From the NCBI RefSeq assembly GCF_000712075.1, contig NZ_JONW01000005.1, positions 1,369,001-1,433,000 of the forward strand: a DNA stretch of 64,000 bases. Reading direction: 5' to 3'. This DNA comes from Caulobacter sp. UNC358MFTsu5.1. Its GTDB lineage: Bacteria; Pseudomonadota; Alphaproteobacteria; Caulobacterales; Caulobacteraceae. Shown here piece after piece: positions 7,945 to 16,607 of the stretch; within the stretch, counting starts at the first letter, position 1; every line of letters begins with the position of its first letter. Under the pieces are notes generated by a model. It worked only from the letters and a program-made list of their open reading frames with translations, made no database searches and was not told where the DNA came from. The translations under genes were made by a program, and so were the position numbers.

Positions 7945-9393
7945 TTATTCCGCCGCGATCAGCGCGGGGGCGCCGACCTTGGCCTGCAGATAACGGTGCA
8001 TGGCGTCGGCGGCGTCGCGGCCGTCCTTGATCGCCCAGACCACCAGCGAAGCGCCGCGCACGATGTCGCCGGCCGCGAACACGCCGTCCAGATTGGTCAT
8101 CTGGTGGCGGACGTCGGCCTTGACCGTGCCCCAGCGCGTGACCTTCAGGTCGGGCGCCGACCACAGCTCGGGCAGGTTCTCGGGCTCGAAGCCCAGGGCC
8201 TTGACCACCAGCTGGGCCGGACGGTCGAAGTCGCCGCCCTCGATCTCTTCCGGGGTCTGGCGGCCCGAGGCGTCCGGGGCGCCCAGGCGCATGCGGATGG
8301 CGCGCACGCCCGTCACGGCCTCGGCGTCGCCGCCCAGGGCGCGCGGCGCGGCCAGCCATTCGAAGGTCACGCCCTCTTCCTCCGCGTTGGCGACCTCGCG
8401 CAGCGAGCCGGGCATGTTGGCCTTGTCGCGGCGATAGAGGCAGGTGACCGAGGTCGCGCCCTGGCGGATCGCCGTGCGCACGCAGTCCATGGCGGTGTCG
8501 CCGCCGCCGACCACGACCACGTCCTTGCCGGCCGCGTTCAGCTCGCCGCTGTCATAGGCCGGGACGTCGTCGCCCAGCGTCTTCTTGTTGGAGGCGATCA
8601 GGTAGTCGAGCGAGGCGACCACGCCCTTGGCGCCCGAGCCCGGCGCGACCAGGTCGCGCGCGGCGTAGACGCCCACGGCGATCAGCACGGCGTCATGCTT
8701 TTCGCGCAGGTCTTCCAGCGTGGCGTCCTTGCCGACCTCGAAGCCCAGCTTGAATTCGACGCCGCCGTCGGCCAGGCGCCGGGTGCGGCGCTCGACGACG
8801 TCCTTCTCCAGCTTGAAGCCGGGGATGCCGTAGATCAGCAGGCCGCCGGCCCGGTCGTGGCGGTCGTAGACGGTGACGGCGTAGCCTTCCTCGCGCAGCT
8901 TCTCGGCGGCGGCCAGGCCGGCCGGGCCCGCGCCGATGATCCCCACCGACTGGCCGCGGTCGGCCTTGGCCACGAGCGGCTTCACCCAGCCCATCTCCCA
9001 GGCCTTGTCGGTCAGGTAGCGTTCGACCGAGCCGATCGTCACGGTGCCGTGACCCGACTGCTCTATGACGCAGTTGCCTTCGCAGAGACGATCTTGCGGG
9101 CAAATCCTGCCGCAAACCTCCGGCATGGAGTTGGTGGCCTGCGACAGCTGGTAGGCCTCTTCCAGGCGGCCCTCGGCCGTCATCCGCAGCCAGTCGGGGA
9201 TGTTGTTGTGCAGGGGGCAGTGGGTTTGGCAGAACGGCACGCCGCATTGCGAGCAACGCGAGGCCTGCTCGGTGGCTTTCGCGTCGATGAAGTCGGCGTA
9301 GATCTCGTGGAAGTCGCCGTTGCGCTCAGCCGCCGAACGCTTTTCGGGCGTTTTGCGGGCCACGGTCGTGAATTTCAGCATGCGCTCGGCCAT
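7945..9393 (-). CDS. gltD: Glutamate synthase (NADPH) small subunit
   Basis: A 482-residue GOGAT beta subunit that passes electrons from NADPH through FAD and Fe-S clusters to GltB. The N-terminal cluster-binding cysteines are visible as C47/C50/C55/C59 (RCSQCGVPFCQTHC) and C94/C98/C104/C108 (CGRICPQDRLCEGNC). The FAD-binding glycine motif GAGPAGL is at 154-160, and a second dinucleotide motif VVVGGGDTAMD lies around residue 300. The start is the ATG at 9391-9393. It is the first gene of the gltD-gltB operon, and its upstream region holds several palindromes. Confidence 0.97.
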   Translation of the reverse strand: MAERMLKFTTVARKTPEKRSAAERNGDFHEIYADFIDAKATEQASRCSQCGVPFCQTHCPLHNNIPDWLRMTAEGRLEEAYQLSQATNSMPEVCGRICPQDRLCEGNCVIEQSGHGTVTIGSVERYLTDKAWEMGWVKPLVAKADRGQSVGIIGAGPAGLAAAEKLREEGYAVTVYDRHDRAGGLLIYGIPGFKLEKDVVERRTRRLADGGVEFKLGFEVGKDATLEDLREKHDAVLIAVGVYAARDLVAPGSGAKGVVASLDYLIASNKKTLGDDVPAYDSGELNAAGKDVVVVGGGDTAMDCVRTAIRQGATSVTCLYRRDKANMPGSLREVANAEEEGVTFEWLAAPRALGGDAEAVTGVRAIRMRLGAPDASGRQTPEEIEGGDFDRPAQLVVKALGFEPENLPELWSAPDLKVTRWGTVKADVRHQMTNLDGVFAAGDIVRGASLVVWAIKDGRDAADAMHRYLQAKVGAPALIAAE

Positions 9394-9641
9394 GCGACTT
9401 CCCTCGTCCCCGCTGCCGGGGAAAAATTTGCGTGCGCGGGCCTCATACGGACTCTTCGCGGCAAGAAGAATGCGTTTGTCAAATTCGTGGACAAATTTAT
9501 CTGTGATGACCGTGGGGTTATTGCGAGCAACTCGCAGCTATGACCCTATATGGTCTACTTAGTGGATAAACGACTTGTTTACCGTGTCGGGCGCACGCCC
9601 GGGGCGGGGTTTCAAGAGGCCGCGCGCCTAAAGGAATGACG
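9394..9641. promoter_or_regulatory. Palindrome-rich divergent region between gltD and uppP
   Basis: This 248-bp gap is unusually AT-rich for the window. Three palindromes are visible: TTTGTC-N9-GACAAA at 9475-9495, TGCGAG-CAA-CTCGCA at 9522-9536, and GACC-CTATAT-GGTC at 9542-9555. They are plausible operators or promoter elements for the leftward gltDB operon, with uppP reading rightward. Which regulator binds is not evident; glutamate synthase operons in other bacteria are controlled by nitrogen or leucine-responsive regulators. Confidence 0.4.
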
Positions 9642-10451
9642 ATGCCGGATTGGCTGATCGCGATCGTGTTGGGCCTGGTCGAGGGCCTGACGGAATTCAT
9701 CCCCGTCTCGTCGACGGGGCACCTGCTGCTGACCAAGATCGCCCTGGGCCTGACCGATCCGGCCTGGGACACCTTCATCGTCCTGATCCAGCTGGGCGCG
9801 GTCCTGGCGGTCGTGGCGGTCTATTTCCAGCGCCTGTGGAATGTCGTGGTCGGCCTGCCGACCAAGCCGGAAGCCCGTCGCTTCGCGCTGAGCGTGATCA
9901 TCGGCTGCATCCCCGCCTTCGCCGCCGGCCTGCTCCTGCACGGGGTGATCAAGCACTTCTTCGAGAACCCGTTCCTGCCGCAGGTGATCTGCGCCTCGCT
10001 GATCGTCGGGGGCGTGATCCTGCTGATCGTCGACAAGAAGGCCCCCGCCCCCAAGGAAATGGACGGCATGGCGCTGAGCCTGAAGACCGCGTTCCTGATC
10101 GGCCTGTTCCAGTGCCTGTCGCTGCTGCCGGGCGTGTCGCGCTCGGGCTCGACCATCGTCGGCTCGATGCTGATCGGCGTGGACCGCAAGGCCGCCGCCG
10201 AGTTCAGCTTCTTCATGGCCATCCCGATCATGGTCGGCGCCTTCGCCCTGGACCTGCTCAAGAGCTACAAGGACATCGACACCAGCCACGCCGGCACCAT
10301 CGCCGTCGGCTTCGTGGTGTCGTTCCTGTCGGGCCTGCTGGTGGTCAAGACGATGATCGCCTTCATCGGCAAGCGCGGCTTCGCGCCGTTCGCCTGGTGG
10401 CGGATCGTGGTGGGGGTGATCGGCCTGGGGCTGATCTACATCCCGAAGTGA
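9642..10451 (+). CDS. uppP: Undecaprenyl-diphosphatase
   Basis: An inner-membrane enzyme that dephosphorylates undecaprenyl diphosphate to recycle the lipid carrier of peptidoglycan and O-antigen synthesis (BacA/UppP). Near the N-terminus GLVEGLTEF and IPVSSTGHLLL form the first signature; PGVSRSGSTI forms the second, and both hold catalytic residues of the family. Multiple hydrophobic segments and a length of 269-271 residues fit. AAGGA at 9631-9635 sits 6 bp before the ATG at 9642, so that start is preferred over the ATG at 9636, which abuts the site. Confidence 0.95.
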   Translation: MPDWLIAIVLGLVEGLTEFIPVSSTGHLLLTKIALGLTDPAWDTFIVLIQLGAVLAVVAVYFQRLWNVVVGLPTKPEARRFALSVIIGCIPAFAAGLLLHGVIKHFFENPFLPQVICASLIVGGVILLIVDKKAPAPKEMDGMALSLKTAFLIGLFQCLSLLPGVSRSGSTIVGSMLIGVDRKAAAEFSFFMAIPIMVGAFALDLLKSYKDIDTSHAGTIAVGFVVSFLSGLLVVKTMIAFIGKRGFAPFAWWRIVVGVIGLGLIYIPK

Positions 10452-10458
10452 TCTGAGC

Positions 10459-10536
10459 GGGGACATGCCCTTGCGGCGTGTCCCCATCAGCGCGCGCCGA
10501 GCCAAGGCTGGGGACACGCCGCGAGGGCATGTCCCC
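10459..10536. repeat. Nested GGGGACATG palindromic repeat
   Basis: A 78-bp inverted repeat. The left arm starts GGGGACATGCCCTTGCGG and reaches CGTGTCCCC; the right arm starts GGGGACACGCC and ends GGGCATGTCCCC. Each arm is itself a hairpin. The centre shares CGCGCCGAGCCA-like sequence with the element at 55623-55703, so the two are copies of one family. It lies just after uppP. Confidence 0.75.
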
Positions 10537-10548
10537 GTCCGCTGAACG

Positions 10549-10587
10549 AAAAAGCCGCGCCCAGTCGGAAGACCGGACGCGGCTTTT
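10549..10587. terminator. Bidirectional rho-independent terminator
   Basis: An AAAAGCCGCG / CGCGGCTTTT hairpin between the convergent uppP and epimerase genes. A-tract on one side and T-tract on the other allow use from both strands. Confidence 0.75.
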
Positions 10588-10614
10588 GCTTTTCTCCCGT
10601 AGGAGAGGAGAGTC

Positions 10615-11571
10615 CTAGAACGCCCCCGCCGGAACCTCGGCGTACTGGCCGCCCTTGCGATAGCGGTAGAGGTAGGACGGGACCACCGCCTCGACGGCGG
10701 TCGGGACGACGCCGGCCTCGGCCAGGCCCGGCAGACCCTTGTCCGCGACATTGTCGCTCTTCAGCGACTCGACCTGGTCCGACGTCAGCGGCGGGTTGAT
10801 CGGCGACAGGTCGCCGACCTTGCCGATCAGGCCGGCGGCGAAGAACGGGATCGGGGCCAGGACGCGGTTGCGGCCGGTCTCGACCAGGATCAGCTCCATC
10901 AGCTCCTTGAAGCTGTAGACGGCCGGGCCGCCCAGCTCGTAGGTCAGGCCCTCGGCGGCCGGGCTGGCGACCGCCTTGGCGATCACCGCGGCCACGTCGC
11001 CCACATAGACCGGCTGGAACTTGGTCTCGCCGCCGCCGATCAGCGGCAGGGCGGGGAACAGGGCGGCCATCTGGCCGAACTTGTTGAAGAACTTGTCCTC
11101 GGCGCCGAACACGATCGACGGGCGGATCACCACCGCGCCCGGGAACGCGGCGCGGACGGCGGCTTCGCCCTCGGCCTTGGTGCGCTGATACTTGGACGAG
11201 GACTTGGCGTCGGCGCCGATGGCCGAGACCTGCACCAGGCGCTTGACGCCGGCGGCCTTGGCCTGCTCGGCCACGGTCTTGGCGCCCATCACGTGCAGGG
11301 TCTGGAACTTCTGGCGGCCGTTCTCCCACAGGACCCCGACCAGATTGACCACCGCCTCGGCGCCGTCGACCGCGCGGGCCACCGACGGGGCGTTGCGGAC
11401 ATTGGCCTGCACGACCTCGATCTGGCCGACATCGCCCAGCATGCGCATGCGATAGGCGAGGTTGGGATTGCGCACCGCCACCCGCACGCGATGGCCCGCC
11501 TTGGCGAGCGCGCGTACGACCTGGCCGCCGACGAAGCCGGAGCCGCCGAACACCGTGACCAGACCTTGCAT
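10615..11571 (-). CDS. NAD(P)-binding epimerase-like protein, NDUFA9/complex I family
   Basis: A 318-residue atypical short-chain dehydrogenase/NAD-dependent epimerase. The dinucleotide-binding motif is VFGGSGFVGG at residues 7-16, followed by RVAVRNP at the end of the second strand. This family includes the mitochondrial complex I subunit NDUFA9 and bacterial homologues often annotated as complex I NDUFA9 subunit family; the bacterial function is not settled. The start is the ATG at 11569-11571, preceded by AGAGAGG. An in-frame extension runs back through the tRNA-Leu gene and is not real. It is convergent with uppP. Confidence 0.85.
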   Translation of the reverse strand: MQGLVTVFGGSGFVGGQVVRALAKAGHRVRVAVRNPNLAYRMRMLGDVGQIEVVQANVRNAPSVARAVDGAEAVVNLVGVLWENGRQKFQTLHVMGAKTVAEQAKAAGVKRLVQVSAIGADAKSSSKYQRTKAEGEAAVRAAFPGAVVIRPSIVFGAEDKFFNKFGQMAALFPALPLIGGGETKFQPVYVGDVAAVIAKAVASPAAEGLTYELGGPAVYSFKELMELILVETGRNRVLAPIPFFAAGLIGKVGDLSPINPPLTSDQVESLKSDNVADKGLPGLAEAGVVPTAVEAVVPSYLYRYRKGGQYAEVPAGAF

Positions 11572-11726
11572 GCGAAAACCTCTCTTCAAGTCGTGAGGCG
11601 GGGGATAGACGACCGCGAGGGCCTTCGCAATCGAAGCTGAAAAAAAGGCTGCGATTAGCGATTGACGCGGCCAGAACCTTTGCATAAACGTCCCGGCCTC
11701 GCGGCGGTCCACGGATCGCTCCGCAG

Positions 11727-11813
<87 letters not shown>

Positions 11814-12057
11814 CCCCCTACCAACCTTCGAAAGAAGGTCGGGGTGGCGCCGAAGCTCCCGGAACTCCAGGGGGCTCGAAAGCTTCCAAGACATGCTCAC
11901 AAAATGATCCTGGCCCCCACGGGGGCCTAGCGACGGTTGTGACCAGGCGTTAGATATCCTGTTCATTCGGCCGACAGGGTCGGCGCCCCATTATTCAGGC
12001 GCATTCGGAATTCGCAGCGTCCGCGCGACGAGACCGAGGGCGCGGAGACGAAGAGAC

Positions 12058-12675
12058 TTGGCCAACTTCCTGCATGAAGGCGATCTGCCCGCCGGCGTCT
12101 TCGACGGCGCGACGGCGGTCGCCATCGATTCCGAGACCATGGGCCTGCGCCTGGGCCGCGACCCGCTGTGCGTGGTCCAGCTGTCGTCGGGCGACGGCGA
12201 CGCCCACGTGGTGCGCCTGGACCGCTCGACCTACGACGCGCCCAACCTCAAGCGCCTGCTGACCGATCCTTCCGTCGTGAAGCTCTTTCACTTCGGCCGC
12301 TTCGATATCGCCATGTTCCTGTTGCACTTGGGGGTCATGACGGCCCCCGTGTACTGCACCAAGATCGCCAGCAAGCTGGCCCGCACCTATACCGACCGCC
12401 ACGGCCTGAAGGACGTGACGCGCGAGCTGGTCGGGGTCGAGCTGTCCAAGGTCCAGCAGAGCTCGGACTGGGGCGCCGACACGCTGTCGGCCGACCAGGT
12501 CGCCTACGCGGCCTCGGACGTGCTGCATCTCCACGCCCTGCGCGAGCGCCTCAACGCCATGCTGGTCCGCGAAGGCCGCATGGCCCTGGCCCAGGCGGCC
12601 TTCGACTATCTTCCCCACCGCGCGGCCCTGGACCTGGCCGGCTGGGAAGACGTCGACATCTTCGCGCACAGCTGA
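12058..12675 (+). CDS. rnd: Ribonuclease D-like 3'-5' exonuclease, single-domain
   Basis: A 205-residue DEDDy-family exonuclease. The three exonuclease motifs are intact: D24 and E26 in VAIDSETMGL, D83 in HFGRFDIAMF, and Y150 with D154 in AYAASDVLHL. At about 205 residues it lacks the HRDC domains of E. coli RNase D (about 375 residues), a short form seen in alphaproteobacteria. The start codon appears to be TTG at 12058 (MANFLHEGDLP), with GGAG upstream; no in-frame ATG lies near. It precedes the lpt genes by 10 bp and may be co-transcribed with them. Confidence 0.88.
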   Translation: MANFLHEGDLPAGVFDGATAVAIDSETMGLRLGRDPLCVVQLSSGDGDAHVVRLDRSTYDAPNLKRLLTDPSVVKLFHFGRFDIAMFLLHLGVMTAPVYCTKIASKLARTYTDRHGLKDVTRELVGVELSKVQQSSDWGADTLSADQVAYAASDVLHLHALRERLNAMLVREGRMALAQAAFDYLPHRAALDLAGWEDVDIFAHS

Positions 12676-12685
12676 GGCGGGCGGG

Positions 12686-13363
12686 ATGACCACCCTCGAG
12701 GCCGACCGGGCGGGATACAGGCGGGACTTGCGCCGCTGGCGCCGCCGTTCGCGCCGCGTCCACCTGGCGCGGGTGGTGCTGCCGGCCGCCATGGTCGCCC
12801 TCCTGGCCACCGTGGGCGGCCAGGTGGCCTGGCGCTCGTTCACCGCCGGCGACCGCCGGCCGGCCGAGAGCAAGGCCCAGATCCGGATGGTCACGCCGCG
12901 CTTCTACGGCCAGTCCAGCGACGGACGGCCGTTCATCATCACCGCCCGCTCGGCGGTGCGCGACGAGAACGACCTCAAGCGGGTGTTCCTGGACGCCCCG
13001 ACCCTGACCCTGGGCGTGGGCAGCCCCGCCCCCACCCGCTCGACCGCCGACCGCGGCGTCTATCGCGAAGACACCCTGATCCTGCAGCTGTACGGCAACG
13101 TGCGCATGGACGACGGGGCCGGCTATCGATTCGCTTCGGACGAGGCCCTGGTCGACACGCGCAACGGCAACACCACCGGCGAAACCACGCTGCAAGGCGA
13201 AGGTCCAACTGGACAGGTGCAATCCAACGCCTACTCCGTATATGACAAGGGCGACCGCATCATCTTCCGGGGCGGCGTCAAGACGCGCATCGACCGGAAG
13301 ACGGGTGAGGCCGTTCCCGTGCAGGCCCAAAGTCCGGGTCAGAACACGGGGACGCCGGAATGA
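12686..13363 (+). CDS. lptC: LPS export ABC transporter periplasmic protein LptC
   Basis: A 225-residue bitopic inner-membrane protein that receives LPS from LptBFG and passes it to LptA. The basic N-terminal tail (RRDLRRWRRRSRR) is followed by one membrane segment at about residues 27-47, then a periplasmic beta-jellyroll region. Identification rests on this topology and on its place directly upstream of lptA and lptB. Its stop overlaps the lptA start by 4 bp (ATGA at 13360-13363), indicating translational coupling. Confidence 0.85.
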   Translation: MTTLEADRAGYRRDLRRWRRRSRRVHLARVVLPAAMVALLATVGGQVAWRSFTAGDRRPAESKAQIRMVTPRFYGQSSDGRPFIITARSAVRDENDLKRVFLDAPTLTLGVGSPAPTRSTADRGVYREDTLILQLYGNVRMDDGAGYRFASDEALVDTRNGNTTGETTLQGEGPTGQVQSNAYSVYDKGDRIIFRGGVKTRIDRKTGEAVPVQAQSPGQNTGTPE

Positions 13364-13971
13364 ACATGAGGACGTGGTTGATGAATCGATGGATGGCGCC
13401 GACGGCGATCGCCTTCAGCCTGCTGAGCGGCCCGATCCTGTTGGGCGGCTCGGCCATGGCCCAGACGACGGCCCCCGCGCGAGGCAACGACTCCAGCGCG
13501 CCGGTGGACATCTCCGCCGACGAGCAGGAGGTCATCAACAGCCAGTGCAAGACCATCTTCCGCGGCGCGGTCGAGGTCCTGCAGGACAAGGCCCGCATGC
13601 GGGCCGCGACCATGACCGTCTACAACCGCCGCAAGACGCCGGGTAAGACCTCCTCGCCCACCGGCAACAACGACTGCGGCGACGTCGACCGCGTCGAGGC
13701 CGACGGCAACGTCTTCTACGTGACGCCCGAGCAGACCGTGCGCGGCGACCACGCCGTCTACGACTACGCCACCGACACCATCGTGGTGACCGGCGACGTC
13801 GTGGCCGTCCAGGGCCAGGACGTGGCCCGGGGCGACCGCATGACGATCAAGACCAAGACCAACGACGTGAAGATGGAATCCAACGCCACGGGCCGCGGCA
13901 AGCCCCGTGTGCGGGCGGTGCTCTATCCCGACCAGAACAAAGACAAGAAGCCCGCCGCCGGCAAGCCGTAG
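13360..13971 (+). CDS. lptA: LPS transport periplasmic protein LptA (OstA-like)
   Basis: A 203-residue periplasmic bridge protein of the Lpt machine. A signal peptide is visible (hydrophobic core TAIAFSLLSGPILLGG, cleavage near AMAQ), followed by the OstA-type start PVDISADEQEVINSQC and the repeating beta-strand region with DRVEADGNVFYVTPEQTVRG and VTGDVVAVQGQDVARGDRM. The tail is lysine rich. It overlaps lptC and is followed by lptB after 6 bp. Confidence 0.92.
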   Translation: MNMRTWLMNRWMAPTAIAFSLLSGPILLGGSAMAQTTAPARGNDSSAPVDISADEQEVINSQCKTIFRGAVEVLQDKARMRAATMTVYNRRKTPGKTSSPTGNNDCGDVDRVEADGNVFYVTPEQTVRGDHAVYDYATDTIVVTGDVVAVQGQDVARGDRMTIKTKTNDVKMESNATGRGKPRVRAVLYPDQNKDKKPAAGKP

Positions 13972-13977
13972 GATCTC

Positions 13978-14748
13978 ATGGCGTTTTCGATGCAATCCCT
14001 GAACGTCGACGCCACGGCCAGCGAAGGCCTGTTCGTCGACGCCATCGGCAAGTCGTTCGGCGACCGCCCGGTCGTCAAGAGCGTCTCCCTGCGCCTCAAG
14101 CGCGGCGAGGTCGCGGGTCTGCTGGGCCCCAACGGCGCCGGCAAGACCACCTGCTTCTACATGATCACCGGCCTGGTCGCCGCCGACTACGGCTCGATCT
14201 ACCTGGACGGCGAGGACATCACGTCCCAGCCGATGTTCCAGCGCGCCCGCATGGGCGTGGGCTATCTGCCGCAGGAAGCCTCGATCTTCCGGGGCATGAC
14301 GGTCGAGCAGAACGTCATGGCCGTGGTCGAGATGCGCCAGAAGGACCAGCGCAAGGCCCGCGACCATGTCACCGAGATCCTGGAAGAGCTGCGGATCACC
14401 CACATCCGCAAGTCGCCGGCCGTCGCCCTGTCGGGCGGTGAGCGCCGCCGCGTGGAAATCGCCCGCGCCCTGGCCAGCGAGCCGTCGTTCATGCTGCTGG
14501 ACGAGCCCTTCGCCGGCATCGACCCGCTGGCGATCTCGGACATCCGCGAGGTGGTCAGCTACCTGAAGAACCGCGGCATCGGCATCCTGATCACCGACCA
14601 CAACGTCCGCGAGACGCTGCAGATGGTCGATCGGGCCTCGATCATCCACGCCGGCGAGGTGCTGTTCGAAGGCGCCCCGCAGGAGATCATCGACAACCCT
14701 GAGGTCCGCCGCGTCTATCTGGGCGACAGCTTCGACGAGCGCGTCTAG
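13978..14748 (+). CDS. lptB: LPS export ABC transporter ATPase LptB
   Basis: A 256-residue cytoplasmic ATPase that powers LPS extraction with LptF/LptG. Seen directly: Walker A GPNGAGKTT at 50-58, Q99 in the Q-loop (YLPQEASIF, the LptB variant), the signature LSGGERRRVE from 151, Walker B FMLLDEP with D175 and E176, and switch H208 in ITDHNV. It is the last gene of lptC-lptA-lptB, with a terminator downstream. Confidence 0.97.
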   Translation: MAFSMQSLNVDATASEGLFVDAIGKSFGDRPVVKSVSLRLKRGEVAGLLGPNGAGKTTCFYMITGLVAADYGSIYLDGEDITSQPMFQRARMGVGYLPQEASIFRGMTVEQNVMAVVEMRQKDQRKARDHVTEILEELRITHIRKSPAVALSGGERRRVEIARALASEPSFMLLDEPFAGIDPLAISDIREVVSYLKNRGIGILITDHNVRETLQMVDRASIIHAGEVLFEGAPQEIIDNPEVRRVYLGDSFDERV

Positions 14749-14784
14749 GCTCCCTCACCGCGCCCGCCGGGCAAGATTTAACAG

Positions 14785-14819
14785 GCCGGGCGTTCCGTCA
14801 CCGGAGCGCGCGGCTTTTT
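14785..14819 (+). terminator. Rho-independent terminator after lptB
   Basis: The hairpin GCCGGGCGTTCCG-TCAC-CGGAGCGCGCGGC, with one mismatch, is followed directly by TTTTT. It separates the lpt operon from rpoN. Confidence 0.75.
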
Positions 14820-15006
14820 CGTTGCGGCTCCAGAAAACTAAAAACGTCGCCATATCAGTGACTTGACGCCCGATGTCGGGAAAAACGCCGGCCTTCGCGG
14901 ACGGAAGGTCGCAGTGGCCCGCTTTTTGCTGGCGTTGGCGCCCCGTTAACCAAACTGGCCGTTCAATGGCGATCAACAGGTTCGTTGATTTGCCCAGGAG
15001 GGCGCA

Positions 15007-16512
15007 TTGGCTCTCGGCCATAGATTGGAGCTTCGGCAAGGCCAGGGCCTTGTCATCACGCCGCAGCTTCAGCAGGCGATCAAGCTCCTGCAACTGTCCA
15101 ACCTCGAGCTCGACGCCTTCGTCGAGGCCGAGCTGGAGCGCAATCCCCTGCTGGCGCGCGACGACGGCCCGGCCGAAACCGAGCGCGCGGCCGAAGAGCC
15201 CGCCGAACGCGCCACCGAGAACCTGGGCCTGGACGCCGTGTCCGACAGCGCCGCCAGCAGCCAGATGGACGCCACGCCCGACGACGTCTCGCCCGGCGAG
15301 CGCGCCACCGGCGACGGGACCGAAGCGCGGGCCGAGCAGGCCGGCGGCCAGATCGACTGGTCGCGGACCGGCGGCGGCGGCAGTTTCGAAGGCGACGACA
15401 ATTACGAAGGCGCCCTCTCCCGCGCCCCGACCCTGGTCGAGCACCTGACCGAGCAGCTGGTCGTGGCCGGCCTCTCGGCCGCCCGCAACGCCGTGGCCGC
15501 CGTGCTGATCGACGCGGTCGACGAGGCCGGCTACCTGCGCGCCGACCTGCTGGAGGTGGCCGAGCGCCTGGGCTGCGGCCTGGCCTTCGTCGAAGAGGTG
15601 CTGACCGTCCTGCAGGGCTTCGAGCCGGCCGGCGTCATGGCCCGCGACGTGCGCGAGTGCCTGGCCCTGCAGCTGAAGGACGTCAACCGCTACGATCCCT
15701 GCATGGCCGCCCTGCTGGACAATCTGGACCTGCTGGCCCGGCGCGACATGAACGCCCTGCGCAAGGTCTGCGGCGTCGACGACGAGGACCTGCGCGAGAT
15801 GGTCGCCGAGATCCGCGCCCTGACCCCTCGCCCCGGCGCGGCCTTCCACAGCGACCCGCCCCAGACCCTGGTCCCCGACGTCCACGTGCGCGAGACGCCC
15901 GGCGGCCTGTGGCACGTGGAGCTGAACACCGACACCCTGCCCCGGGTGCTGGTCGACCAGCGCTACCACGCCCGCATCGCCAAGGGCGCGCGGACCGACC
16001 AGGAGAAGACCTTCGTCTCCGACAGCTTCGCCACCGCCAACTGGCTGGTCAAAAGCCTCGACCAGCGGGCCAAGACCATCCTGAAGGTCTCCAGCGAGAT
16101 CGTCCGCCAGCAGGACGGCTTCCTGGCCTACGGCGTCGAGCACCTGCGGCCGCTGAACCTGAAGACCGTCGCCGACGCCATCGGCATGCACGAGTCCACC
16201 GTCAGCCGGGTGACCTCCAACAAATACATCGCCACCCCGCGCGGCGTGTTCGAGCTGAAGTACTTCTTCACCTCGGCCATCCAGTCGTCGGAAGGCGGCG
16301 AGGCCCACTCGGCCGCCAGCGTGCGCCACAAGATCAAGGGCCTGGTCGAGGCCGAGAAGACCGAGGCCGACGTCCATTCCGACGACCGGATCGTCGAGAT
16401 CCTCAAGGAAGCGGGCGTCGACATCGCCCGCCGGACGGTGGCCAAGTACCGCGAGGCCCTGCGCATCCCCTCCTCGGTCGAGCGTCGCCGCCTGATCAAG
16501 GAAACCGCCTAG
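15007..16512 (+). CDS. rpoN: RNA polymerase sigma-54 factor
   Basis: A 501-residue sigma-54, which directs RNA polymerase to -24/-12 promoters and needs an AAA+ activator. Region I is the glutamine/leucine-rich LVITPQLQQAIKLLQLSNLEL near the N-terminus; region II is acidic (~55-130). The core-binding and HTH regions follow, and the RpoN box ARRTVAKYR is at 474-482. The start is TTG at 15007 with AGGAGG just upstream. It begins the conserved group rpoN, exoD-like, hpf, ptsN; in many proteobacteria hpf and ptsN follow rpoN. Confidence 0.97.
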   Translation: MALGHRLELRQGQGLVITPQLQQAIKLLQLSNLELDAFVEAELERNPLLARDDGPAETERAAEEPAERATENLGLDAVSDSAASSQMDATPDDVSPGERATGDGTEARAEQAGGQIDWSRTGGGGSFEGDDNYEGALSRAPTLVEHLTEQLVVAGLSAARNAVAAVLIDAVDEAGYLRADLLEVAERLGCGLAFVEEVLTVLQGFEPAGVMARDVRECLALQLKDVNRYDPCMAALLDNLDLLARRDMNALRKVCGVDDEDLREMVAEIRALTPRPGAAFHSDPPQTLVPDVHVRETPGGLWHVELNTDTLPRVLVDQRYHARIAKGARTDQEKTFVSDSFATANWLVKSLDQRAKTILKVSSEIVRQQDGFLAYGVEHLRPLNLKTVADAIGMHESTVSRVTSNKYIATPRGVFELKYFFTSAIQSSEGGEAHSAASVRHKIKGLVEAEKTEADVHSDDRIVEILKEAGVDIARRTVAKYREALRIPSSVERRRLIKETA

Positions 16513-16607
16513 GTCGAACGACGGCGCCCTTTCGTCCGTCACGCGCTTGCCGCATGCTGCGAACGGCCGCGCTCCGCGTTCTGTGAAGACGCGGCTGAAG
16601 GCGAAGC

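Noticed and set aside
3397..9543. A very long open frame on the plus strand opposite gltB/gltD
   Set aside because: It is a by-product of high GC and strong codon bias on the antisense of two certain genes; its translation is low-complexity (Asp/His/Gly/Ala/Arg/Val) and matches no family.
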